Shown here piece after piece: positions 1 through 5,251 of a stretch of 5,251 nt of DNA (the stretch's first letter is position 1; the number at the start of each line of letters is the position of its first letter). The DNA comes from Bacillota bacterium (GTDB lineage: Bacteria > Bacillota_E > Sulfobacillia > Sulfobacillales > Sulfobacillaceae). The position numbers were made by a program, and so were the translations under genes. The stretch covers positions 1 through 5,251 of the forward strand of contig JAKAAL010000385.1 of assembly GCA_021802375.1 (NCBI GenBank), in the 5' to 3' direction. The notes below the pieces were generated by a model. The model saw only the letters and a program-made list of their open reading frames with translations. It was not told where the DNA came from and ran no database searches.

Positions 1-515
1 ACCAGAAGCCCGCGTCAGTCCATTTTAGCAAAGTGGTCAACGGGGAGAAAACCGACCGCTATTTATGCGAAGACTGTGCCAAAGAGGAGGGGGCTTATCA
101 TTTCATGCTGGGTCCTCAGTTTACGGTTCAGCATGTGCTTGGTGGCTTGATTGGGCAGGAACCTCTGGGGTCTCAGCGCAGCGAGACCTCAACCAAGCGT
201 TGCCCCCATTGCGGTTACACCTACCAAAGATTTGCGGAAACTGGACGTCTGGGGTGTGACTATTGCTATCAAACATTTGCTCCTGAGTTGGAACCCCTGG
301 TGCGTCGATTGCATGGCAGTGTAGACCACCATGGCAAAGTTCCGGTACGGGGGGGGCGCCAATGGATTCAGCAACAAACCTTGGCTAATTTGCGTCTGCA
401 AATGAAGAAGGCAGTAGAGCGCGAGGCGTTTGAAGAGGCTGCAAAATTACGTGACGAAATAAGGCAAATAGAAGCTGGCCTGGAATCCGATAGGGGGAAT
501 GACCATGAAATATAG
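1..515 (+). CDS. mcsA: McsA, zinc-finger/UVR activator of the McsB arginine kinase (5' end missing)
   Basis: McsA is a small cytoplasmic zinc-binding protein that binds and activates McsB and helps control the CtsR repressor and ClpC. The frame is already open at position 3, and its first codons (QKPASVHFSKVVNGEK) align with McsA just after the first CxxC, so only the start and first cysteine pair are missing. GTG at 33 is therefore an internal valine, not the start. From GTG 33 as residue 1, CEDC lies at about 12-15, and a second zinc pair, CPHC and CDYC, at about 57-60 and 75-78. The family motif HHGKVP follows, and the end is a charged coiled UVR domain (about 115-150; EREAFEEAAKLRDEI). 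About 170 residues are visible, close to full family length. The stop lies inside mcsB, implying coupled translation. ctsR is expected upstream. The family assignment is secure. Confidence 0.95.
   Translation, partial: QKPASVHFSKVVNGEKTDRYLCEDCAKEEGAYHFMLGPQFTVQHVLGGLIGQEPLGSQRSETSTKRCPHCGYTYQRFAETGRLGCDYCYQTFAPELEPLVRRLHGSVDHHGKVPVRGGRQWIQQQTLANLRLQMKKAVEREAFEEAAKLRDEIRQIEAGLESDRGNDHEI
492..498 (+). promoter_or_regulatory. Ribosome binding site deciding the mcsB start
   Basis: AGGGGGA sits inside the 3' end of mcsA. Two in-frame ATG codons follow, at 499 and 505. The first touches the Shine-Dalgarno sequence, leaving no room for initiation. The second has about 6 nt of spacing and is the better start. 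The site lies within translated mcsA sequence, which suits translational coupling. Confidence 0.75.
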
Positions 516-1548
516 CCAATGGATGGATGGTACAGGACCGGACGCAGATATTGTCTTGTCGTGTCGTGTGCGTCTTGCCCGCAATTTATTGGCAACCCCA
601 TTTCCCCATCGTATGGATGACGGGCAGGCGCAAACTATGTTGGCCCGAGTGGAAGAAGCCGTGCATCATTTGGAAACCGGTTGGCACTTAACCTTTTCCC
701 GACTTTCTAATTTAACGCCTATCACGCGGCAGGTTTTAGTGGAAAAACACCTCGTAAGCCCTCTTTTAGCACAAGATCCGATTCGTTATGAAGCCGTGGC
801 TATCGATGATCGGGAGAGTATCAGTATTATGATTAACGAAGAAGACCATCTGCGAATTCAAGTGGTCTTGCCTGGCTTGCAACTGAATGAATGCTGGAAA
901 GTGGCTAACCAATTGGATGATGCAATGGAGCAACATCTTGATTATGCATTTGACCCTAAATCAGGGTATATTACTGCTTGTCCAACCAATATTGGTACAG
1001 CGATGCGGGCTTCGGTGATGATTCATTTGCCTGCGCTGGTGCTCACACATCAAGCCTCCCAGGTCTTTACCACGCTAGCCCAACTAGGAATGGTGGTGCG
1101 GGGTCTGTACGGAGAGGGATCGGAAGCGTTAGGCAATATCTTTCAAATCTCCAATCAGGTTTCACTAGGATTGAGTGAAGAGGAGTTCATTCATAATCTT
1201 ACCGTGGTGACCCAGCAAATAGTTGGACGAGAGCGTCATGCTCGGCAACACTTGTTGCAAAATGCTGGCACTGCATTAGCGGACCGGGTGGGAAGAGCTT
1301 GGGGACTACTGACCCATGCCCGTATTATGTCTTCCGAAGAGGCCTTGAGGCTACTTTCCGAAGTCAAATTGGGCGCCGACCTCGGTCTTATTGAGGCTCC
1401 GAACGCTGCTACCTATGCCCAGTTGATTGTGGCGACACGTCCAGGATTTCTGCAAGTGGAGGCAGGACGCGAATTAAACCCTATTGAGCGTGATCAGTTG
1501 CGGGCAGATAATCTTAGGCGGTTACTTGGAGAGCAAAACAGGGTATAA
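505..1548 (+). CDS. mcsB: McsB protein-arginine kinase
   Basis: McsB transfers phosphate from ATP to arginine side chains of misfolded proteins and CtsR; phosphoarginine acts as the degradation tag read by ClpC-ClpP. The product is 347 residues, slightly short of the usual 355-363. It has the phosphagen/guanidino kinase fold: nucleotide-binding SCRVRLARN at about 19-27, the catalytic acidic loop [10 protein letters not shown] at about 110-119, TACPTN with the conserved cysteine near 159, followed by [11 protein letters not shown], and the glycine-rich [13 protein letters not shown] at about 199-211. RDQLRA at about 329-334 matches the RDxxRA allosteric phosphoarginine site that separates McsB from creatine/arginine kinases. 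ATG 505 was chosen over ATG 499 for ribosome binding site spacing; it yields MKYSQWMDG, as expected. It overlaps mcsA by 11 nt and ends 19 nt before clpC. All motifs are intact, so it should be active. Confidence 0.96.
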   Translation: MKYSQWMDGTGPDADIVLSCRVRLARNLLATPFPHRMDDGQAQTMLARVEEAVHHLETGWHLTFSRLSNLTPITRQVLVEKHLVSPLLAQDPIRYEAVAIDDRESISIMINEEDHLRIQVVLPGLQLNECWKVANQLDDAMEQHLDYAFDPKSGYITACPTNIGTAMRASVMIHLPALVLTHQASQVFTTLAQLGMVVRGLYGEGSEALGNIFQISNQVSLGLSEEEFIHNLTVVTQQIVGRERHARQHLLQNAGTALADRVGRAWGLLTHARIMSSEEALRLLSEVKLGADLGLIEAPNAATYAQLIVATRPGFLQVEAGRELNPIERDQLRADNLRRLLGEQNRV

Positions 1549-1554
1549 CAGGAT

Positions 1555-1562
1555 AGGGGGGA
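1555..1562 (+). promoter_or_regulatory. Ribosome binding site for clpC
   Basis: AGGGGGGA lies in the 19-nt gap after the mcsB stop, 5 nt before GTG 1568. It supports the GTG start over the longer upstream in-frame extension to ATG 1484, which overlaps mcsB and encodes residues absent from ClpC proteins. There is no room for a terminator or separate promoter in the gap. Confidence 0.8.
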
Positions 1563-1567
1563 TTACC

Positions 1568-4024
1568 GTGTTTGGACAATTTACCGAGAAAGCACGTCGG
1601 GTGGTTATTCATGCTCAGGACGAAGCCCGACGTATGGGACATAACTTCGTTGGCACCGAACATTTATTGTTGGGACTCATCCGAGAGAGCAATTCATTGC
1701 CAGCCAAAGTGTTGCAATCGATAGGGCTAGATTTGGACACGGTGCGCGCTGAAGTGTTGAAGGCTACCGGACGCGGACCGGCTATTGGGCCTAATGATGA
1801 AGTGACCTTCACCCCGCGCGCTAAAAAAGTGGTCTTGGAGTTAGCGGGACAGGAAGCGCGTGCACTGAACCAAAATTATATTGGACCTGAGCACCTGCTC
1901 TTAGGATTGATTCGCGAAGGAGAAGGCGTGGCGGCGCAAGTGTTACTTTCGGCGGGGGCAGATCTGAATAAAGTGCGGCACCAACTGGTTCACAGTAACG
2001 GTGCCCAGGGGGCGGGCCAGGGACCATCTTCCGAAACTCCGGCCCCGGTCAACACACCGACGCTAGACTTGTACGGTCGGGATCTTACCCAGATGGCTCG
2101 AGACGGGAAGTTGGACCCGGTCATTGGTCGCGACAAGGAGGCTGAGCGGGTCATTCAAATTTTGAGTCGGCGCACCAAGAACAATCCCGTATTAATTGGG
2201 GAGCCGGGGGTGGGGAAAACCGCTGTGGTGGAGGGTTTGGCGGAACGGATTGTCGAAAACAAAGTGCCGGAAATTTTAAAGGACCGGCGGGTGGTGGCCT
2301 TGGATCTTGGAGCCATGTTGGCGGGGTCTAAATATCGTGGCGAATTTGAAGATCGGCTGAAAAGGGCTATGAACGAAATCCGGGAAGCGAAAAATGTCAT
2401 TTTGTTCATCGATGAGATGCACACCATTGTAGGCGCTGGAGCTGCCGAGGGCGCTATTGATGCCGCAAACATACTGAAACCAGCCTTAGCCCGAGGAGAA
2501 TTGCAAGCTATTGGTGCCACCACCTTGGATGAATACCGCAAATATATTGAACGGGATCCAGCTTTGGAACGACGCTTTCAACCTATCATGGTGGAAGAGC
2601 CGTCGGCGGACGAAGCGGTTCAGATTCTCGAGGGGTTGCGCGATCGTTATGAAGCCCACCACCGGGTGAACATAACTCAGGAGGCGATTGAAGCAGCGGT
2701 ACGGCTGTCGGACCGTTATGTGTCGGATCGGTTTTTGCCTGACAAAGCGATTGACCTAGTTGATGAAGCCGCGTCTCGTGTGCGGTTAAAAAGTTACGTT
2801 GCCCCTCCCGATCTCAAAGACTTGGCCGGGAAACTCGAAGAATTGCGAAAAGAAAAAGAGGCGGCGGTTCAGGCTCAAGAATTTGAAAAAGCTGCGCAAA
2901 TGCGAGACGAAGAACAAAAACTTCGCGAAGAGCTGGATCAGCAAACTCAGCAATGGCATGCTCGACAAGGGAAAGAAGCGATTAATGTAACACCGGAAGA
3001 TATCGCTCACATAGTGTCGTCGTGGACGGGCATTCCAGTGGAGAAACTAGCCAGTGAAGAGTCCGAGCGGCTTTTGCATTTGGAGACCGAATTGCATCAA
3101 CGGGTGGTCGGGCAAGATGAAGCGGTGCAGGCTGTAAGTCGAGCAATCCGTCGGGCCAGAGCGGGTTTGAAAAATCCCCGGCGCCCCATTGGTTCGTTTC
3201 TTTTCTTGGGGCCGACCGGTGTTGGTAAGTCGGAACTGGCCAAAGCTTTGGCTTCTTCATTGTTTGGAGACGAAGATGCCATGATTACAATTGACATGTC
3301 TGAATACATGGAACGGCATGCAGTGTCACGTTTGATGGGAGCTCCTCCGGGATATGTTGGATATGAGGAAGGCGGGCAATTGACTGAAGCGGTTCGCCGT
3401 CATCCCTATTCTGTGGTGCTTCTGGATGAGATTGAAAAAGCCCATCCGGAAGTTTTCAATATTTTGTTGCAGGTACTGGAGGAGGGTCGGCTTACCGAAT
3501 CGAAGGGGCGAACAGTGGATTTTCGCAATACCGTGATCATCATGACATCAAACGTCGGCGCTGAAGTCATTAAACGTCAGGCAACCATTGGCTTTCGACG
3601 CGATAGCGAAGACGGCCAATACCGAGAAATGAAAGATCGCCTGATGGATGAAGTGAAGCGTACTTTTCGTCCGGAATTTCTTAATCGTGTCGACGACATT
3701 ATCGTGTTCCACGAATTGAGCCAGGACCAACTGGCTCACATTGTGGGGATCATGCTGAAGGAAGTGGAAGAGCGGATTGCGCAAAATGGATATCACTTAG
3801 AAGTGACGGAGAGTGCAAAGCTTTTGATTGCCAAAGAGGGATTTGATCCCGTGTTCGGGGCGCGGCCGCTGCGTCGTGCCATCCAACGCATGGTCGAAGA
3901 CCAACTAGCCGAGGAGATTTTGGCGGGCCGCTTTCCTCAAGGGGTAAGGATCTTAGTCGGTGCGTCTGATGGTCGCATGGAATTTACCCGACTAGATGAT
4001 TCTGTGATAGAGCACGGGAGGTGA
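1568..4024 (+). CDS. clpC: ClpC, AAA+ unfoldase of the ClpCP protease
   Basis: ClpC is a hexameric ATPase that unfolds phosphoarginine-marked and adaptor-delivered proteins and threads them into ClpP. The 818 residues match the family length. Order: N-domain of two Clp repeats (about 5-65 and 80-140) with the GTEH and GPEH motifs whose glutamates (about E31 and E108) align with phosphoarginine contacts; AAA+ D1 with Walker A GEPGVGKT (211-218), pore loop KYRG (255-258) and Walker B ILFIDE (278-283); coiled UVR/middle domain (about 416-457, [13 protein letters not shown]); AAA+ D2 with Walker A GPTGVGKS (548-555), pore loop GYVG (595-598) and Walker B VVLLDE (616-621); IGF tripeptide (674-676) for ClpP docking; sensor-2 GARPLRR (764-770). 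Start GTG 1568 gives VFGQFTEKA, matching the canonical MFGRFTERA. The first N-repeat reads RESNSLPAK where homologues usually have REGEG-IAAK. The assignment is firm. Confidence 0.98.
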   Translation: MFGQFTEKARRVVIHAQDEARRMGHNFVGTEHLLLGLIRESNSLPAKVLQSIGLDLDTVRAEVLKATGRGPAIGPNDEVTFTPRAKKVVLELAGQEARALNQNYIGPEHLLLGLIREGEGVAAQVLLSAGADLNKVRHQLVHSNGAQGAGQGPSSETPAPVNTPTLDLYGRDLTQMARDGKLDPVIGRDKEAERVIQILSRRTKNNPVLIGEPGVGKTAVVEGLAERIVENKVPEILKDRRVVALDLGAMLAGSKYRGEFEDRLKRAMNEIREAKNVILFIDEMHTIVGAGAAEGAIDAANILKPALARGELQAIGATTLDEYRKYIERDPALERRFQPIMVEEPSADEAVQILEGLRDRYEAHHRVNITQEAIEAAVRLSDRYVSDRFLPDKAIDLVDEAASRVRLKSYVAPPDLKDLAGKLEELRKEKEAAVQAQEFEKAAQMRDEEQKLREELDQQTQQWHARQGKEAINVTPEDIAHIVSSWTGIPVEKLASEESERLLHLETELHQRVVGQDEAVQAVSRAIRRARAGLKNPRRPIGSFLFLGPTGVGKSELAKALASSLFGDEDAMITIDMSEYMERHAVSRLMGAPPGYVGYEEGGQLTEAVRRHPYSVVLLDEIEKAHPEVFNILLQVLEEGRLTESKGRTVDFRNTVIIMTSNVGAEVIKRQATIGFRRDSEDGQYREMKDRLMDEVKRTFRPEFLNRVDDIIVFHELSQDQLAHIVGIMLKEVEERIAQNGYHLEVTESAKLLIAKEGFDPVFGARPLRRAIQRMVEDQLAEEILAGRFPQGVRILVGASDGRMEFTRLDDSVIEHGR

Positions 4025-4025
4025 T
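4016..4025 (+). promoter_or_regulatory. Strong ribosome binding site for radA containing the clpC stop codon
   Basis: GGGAGGTGAT is an almost ideal match to the anti-Shine-Dalgarno sequence. The clpC TGA (4022-4024) is embedded in it, so terminating ribosomes sit on the radA initiation region. The site points to initiation within about 5-10 nt, where the radA frame offers only ATC (4028) or ATT (4031). This supports a non-ATG start for radA. Confidence 0.8.
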
Positions 4026-4030
4026 ACATC

Positions 4031-4682
4031 ATTCGAGAACAACGACGCTTTGTCTGTCAGGTATGCGCAACAACTAGCGTGCGATGGATTGGCCGTTGCC
4101 CTGGATGTGGGGGGTACAGCACAATGCAGGAAGAAATTGTCAAGGAGCAATCTGCTCCGACCGCAGGTCCTCCAGCCCGTGAACCGGTAGCCTTAAACCG
4201 AATCCAAACCGAAACAGTTTCTCGTTTTTCCTCCGGGTTGCCTGAAGTAGACCGCGTGCTCGGAGGCGGTATCGTGCCTGGAAGTTTCGCATTGCTGGGA
4301 GGAGATCCGGGTATCGGAAAATCGACTCTACTATTGCAAATTGCAGCGTTCACCAGTCAAAGTGGCCCAGTTCTATATGTGACGGCTGAGGAGTCTGCCT
4401 CTCAGACACGGCTGCGCGCAGAACGGCTACAAACTGCGGGGGACAACTTGTTTGTACTGGCGGAGGGAGATATCAATCGAATTGTACAAGCGATTACTGC
4501 CCGCCGTTGGCGGTTGGTGGTGGTAGATTCCTTGCAAACCGTCTTCAATCCGGGATTGGAGTCGGCTCCGGGTAGTGTGGGGCAGGTGAGGGATGTCGCT
4601 TCGCGGCTGATGCGGGTAGCCAAGGGAGAAGAGTCGCAAGAATGTCCGATATTTCTGGTAGGACATGTCACAAAAGAAGGGT
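4031..4682 (+). CDS. radA: RadA (Sms) DNA repair ATPase, 5' exon or N-terminal fragment
   Basis: RadA is a RecA-like ATPase that drives branch migration of recombination intermediates and is commonly encoded next to clpC. Seen here: a C4 zinc finger (C9, C12, C23, C26: FVCQVC...CPGC), a linker, Walker A GDPGIGKST (about 91-99), the AEES segment, Walker B LVVVDS (about 162-167), and VGHVTKEG at the end (about 210-217). The zinc finger lies upstream of every ATG/GTG/TTG in frame (first GTG at 4079), and the frame is closed by the clpC stop at 4022-4024. Initiation must therefore be at ATT 4031 or ATC 4028; ATT has the better spacing. After VTKEG the family continues S/A-I/L-AGPRVLEH and later KNRFG plus a Lon-like domain. 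Here it reads SLRPVA and stops at TAA 4700-4702. Reading the break as a phase-1 intron boundary after T4682 is inference. Otherwise it is a truncated pseudogene of about 223 residues. Confidence 0.88.
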
Positions 4683-4831
4683 CATTGCGGCCCGTAGCCT
4701 AAGGTAACTTGGGCTAAGGCACTGGGCTGTATGCATGAATGGTTGGAGATGCGGTGCGCGAGAGCCCACCGTGGCAACCGGATGTGCAGGAAACGAGGGC
4801 AACAACTTGGATCCTCAGAGACAACACGCCC
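4679..4831 (+). ncRNA. 5' half of a putative group I ribozyme (P1 to P3')
   Basis: Pairings found by eye. P1: exon GGGU (4679-4682) with GCCC (4690-4693), placing a U4682.G4690 wobble at the splice site. P2: GCCUAAG (4697-4703) with CUUGGGC (4708-4714), capped by a GUAA (GNRA) tetraloop. P3: GGGCUGU (4724-4730) with ACACGCCC (4824-4831), one bulged C. P4-like: GGUUG (4741-4745) with CAACC (4775-4779). P5-like: GCGGUG (4751-4756) with CACCGU (4767-4772), with GAGA as the joining strand. P6-like: GGAU (4780-4783) with AUCC (4811-4814). Then CAGAGACA (4816-4823) resembles the conserved R element / 5' strand of P7. This order, P1-P2-P3-P4-P5-P6-P7-P3', is that of group I introns. The weak points are the lack of a classical A-rich J5/4 and the unseen P7' partner. 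A UCCUG/CAGGG pairing (4835-4839 with 4852-4856) could be P8. Confidence 0.5.
4795..4799 (+). promoter_or_regulatory. Ribosome binding site for the intron reading frame
   Basis: GAGGG lies 7 nt before TTG 4807, the best-spaced initiation signal in this frame. The upstream in-frame ATG 4735 and GTG 4771 have no good Shine-Dalgarno sequence and would translate the structured RNA region. In the folded ribozyme this site falls in the P6 loop region, so translation and folding might compete. Confidence 0.45.
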
Positions 4832-5251
4832 AGCTCCTGACCGTGTGGGCACAGGGAAACAAAATATTTCGTCGATGGCAACACTTTCGTCGTGATGAGT
4901 ATGCGCCGTGGAGCACATTTGAGATGTGGTGGAACTTAGCACGTAGACTAACTGAGCGTGGTCTTGTGGCCCAAATGTTTCCGGGACCGGGACCGATTAT
5001 CGTGGTAGGCGGTCTGGGAAGAAAACAGGACCAATGGTTGGTTTTAGTGACACCGGAACAGTATTGGCCCGAAGTGTTTTCTCATCTAGTGGTAGTGCAC
5101 TTGCAGACGCCAGCAATGACGTGGTCGGACCATATTAGTTTGTCTTATGACTGTGCTGTGCGATTGGGAAATCGTCACTGGAATGTGCTGTTGCGGTTGG
5201 CTGACAAGATGGCAGAAGATAATGGCATATCTTGGTCATCTATTCAAGATC
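4807..5251 (+). CDS. Unrecognised tryptophan-rich protein encoded inside the element (3' end missing)
   Basis: The frame is open from 4708 to the window edge. With the TTG 4807 start, 148 residues are visible. I do not recognise the family. The first part (about 8-58) is predicted by eye to be helical, with LLTVWAQG, a basic FRRWQHFRRDE segment and FEMWWNLARRLTERGLVAQ, which ends like the recognition helix and wing of a winged-helix DNA-binding domain. PGPGP (59-63) is followed by strand-like IIVVGG and QWLVLVTP, then a VFSHLVVVHLQTP segment and a last helical part (HWNVLLRLADKMAEDNG). Ten of 148 residues are tryptophan. Its place inside a putative intron suggests a homing endonuclease or maturase-like role, but no LAGLIDADG, GIY-YIG or HNH motif is visible in this part. 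The real start could be ATG 4735 or GTG 4843. That it is translated is likely; its function is unknown. Confidence 0.55.
   Translation, partial: MDPQRQHAQLLTVWAQGNKIFRRWQHFRRDEYAPWSTFEMWWNLARRLTERGLVAQMFPGPGPIIVVGGLGRKQDQWLVLVTPEQYWPEVFSHLVVVHLQTPAMTWSDHISLSYDCAVRLGNRHWNVLLRLADKMAEDNGISWSSIQD

Larger units (their letters stand above)
4683..5251 (+). mobile_element. Candidate group I intron interrupting radA (5' part; 3' end outside the window)
   Basis: RadA homology ends at the nearly invariant VTKEG motif, directly after a T that would be the last exon base (phase 1). The following sequence does not read as protein for about 120 nt but folds into group I-like helices, and is followed by an unknown reading frame. 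Insertion into the most conserved codons of an essential-type gene, with a terminal exon U and a matching internal guide sequence, is typical of self-splicing introns spread by homing endonucleases. The 3' splice site, P7' and exon 2 are not visible, so the boundary and class cannot be fixed. The alternatives are an insertion element of another type, or an IStron (a group I intron joined to IS605-type genes), although no HUH transposase or TnpB motif is visible. Confidence 0.55.

Noticed and set aside
33..35. GTG as the start of mcsA
   Set aside because: McsA-like codons continue upstream to position 3. The true start and first CxxC are outside the window.
1484..1567. Upstream ATG extension of clpC
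   Set aside because: It overlaps the end of mcsB, its residues have no counterpart in ClpC, and GTG 1568 has a proper ribosome binding site and the canonical N-terminus.
2155..3796. Long minus-strand open frames opposite clpC
   Set aside because: They lie antisense to a fully conserved gene, have no ribosome binding sites or recognisable domains, and are explained by clpC codon bias.
4683..4702. In-frame continuation SLRPVA and TAA as the natural end of a short RadA
   Set aside because: RadA proteins need the KNRFG motif and Lon-like domain after VTKEG. A 223-residue form would lack half the protein, so this reads as intron sequence or disruption.
4754..4758. GTGCG, resembling the 5' end of a group II intron
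   Set aside because: RadA similarity stops about 70 nt earlier, the motif lies inside a strong hairpin strand, and the following bases do not resemble domain I of group II introns.
4735..4806. ATG 4735 as the start of the intron protein
   Set aside because: There is no good Shine-Dalgarno sequence, and the encoded stretch coincides with the structured RNA region and looks non-coding in composition. TTG 4807 behind GAGGG is preferred, though not proven.
4828..4850. GCCCA...TGGGC hairpin as a terminator
   Set aside because: It has no U-tract after it, lies inside the reading frame, and competes with P3'. It may be an alternative RNA fold only.
5136..5148. TTGTCT near 5141 as the P7' strand pairing with AGACAA (4819-4824)
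   Set aside because: A six-base match within coding sequence is easily chance, it overlaps the P3 strand, and no typical J8/7 precedes it.

Overview
The window carries the 3' part of a classical Gram-positive class III heat-shock operon: mcsA (5' end cut off), mcsB and clpC, followed directly by radA, all on the + strand. Together with GGAGG-type ribosome binding sites, this order is typical of Bacillota, where ctsR normally precedes mcsA. The balanced base composition and the frequent GTG, TTG and other non-ATG starts would suit a Sulfobacillus-like or related deep Bacillota lineage, but that placement is a guess.

Layout: positions 1-515 hold mcsA, lacking only about its first few codons. 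mcsB (505-1548) overlaps mcsA by 11 nt. clpC (1568-4024, GTG start) follows after 19 nt. radA begins at 4031 on what appears to be an ATT codon. Its Shine-Dalgarno sequence contains the clpC stop codon. The first three genes form a protein quality-control unit: McsA activates McsB, McsB phosphorylates arginines on damaged proteins, and ClpC recognises the mark, unfolds the client and feeds it to ClpP. RadA is a RecA-like branch-migration ATPase that is commonly co-transcribed with clpC.

The unusual part is the right end. RadA homology is excellent up to the invariant VTKEG motif (near 4682) and then stops abruptly, with an in-frame TAA at 4700-4702. What follows looks like the 5' part of a self-splicing group I intron rather than a broken gene. 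A P1 helix pairs the exon end GGGU with GCCC and puts a U.G wobble at the splice site. A P2 hairpin with a GUAA tetraloop follows, then nested P4/P5/P6-like helices, a CAGAGAC element resembling the conserved R (P7) sequence, and a P3 pairing. An unrecognised, tryptophan-rich reading frame with its own ribosome binding site starts at TTG 4807 and runs off the window. It occupies the place of an intron-encoded homing endonuclease but shows none of the usual motifs. The second radA exon and the 3' half of the ribozyme would lie beyond 5251. The intron call rests on hand-made pairings and is moderate in confidence. An insertion of another kind is the main alternative.
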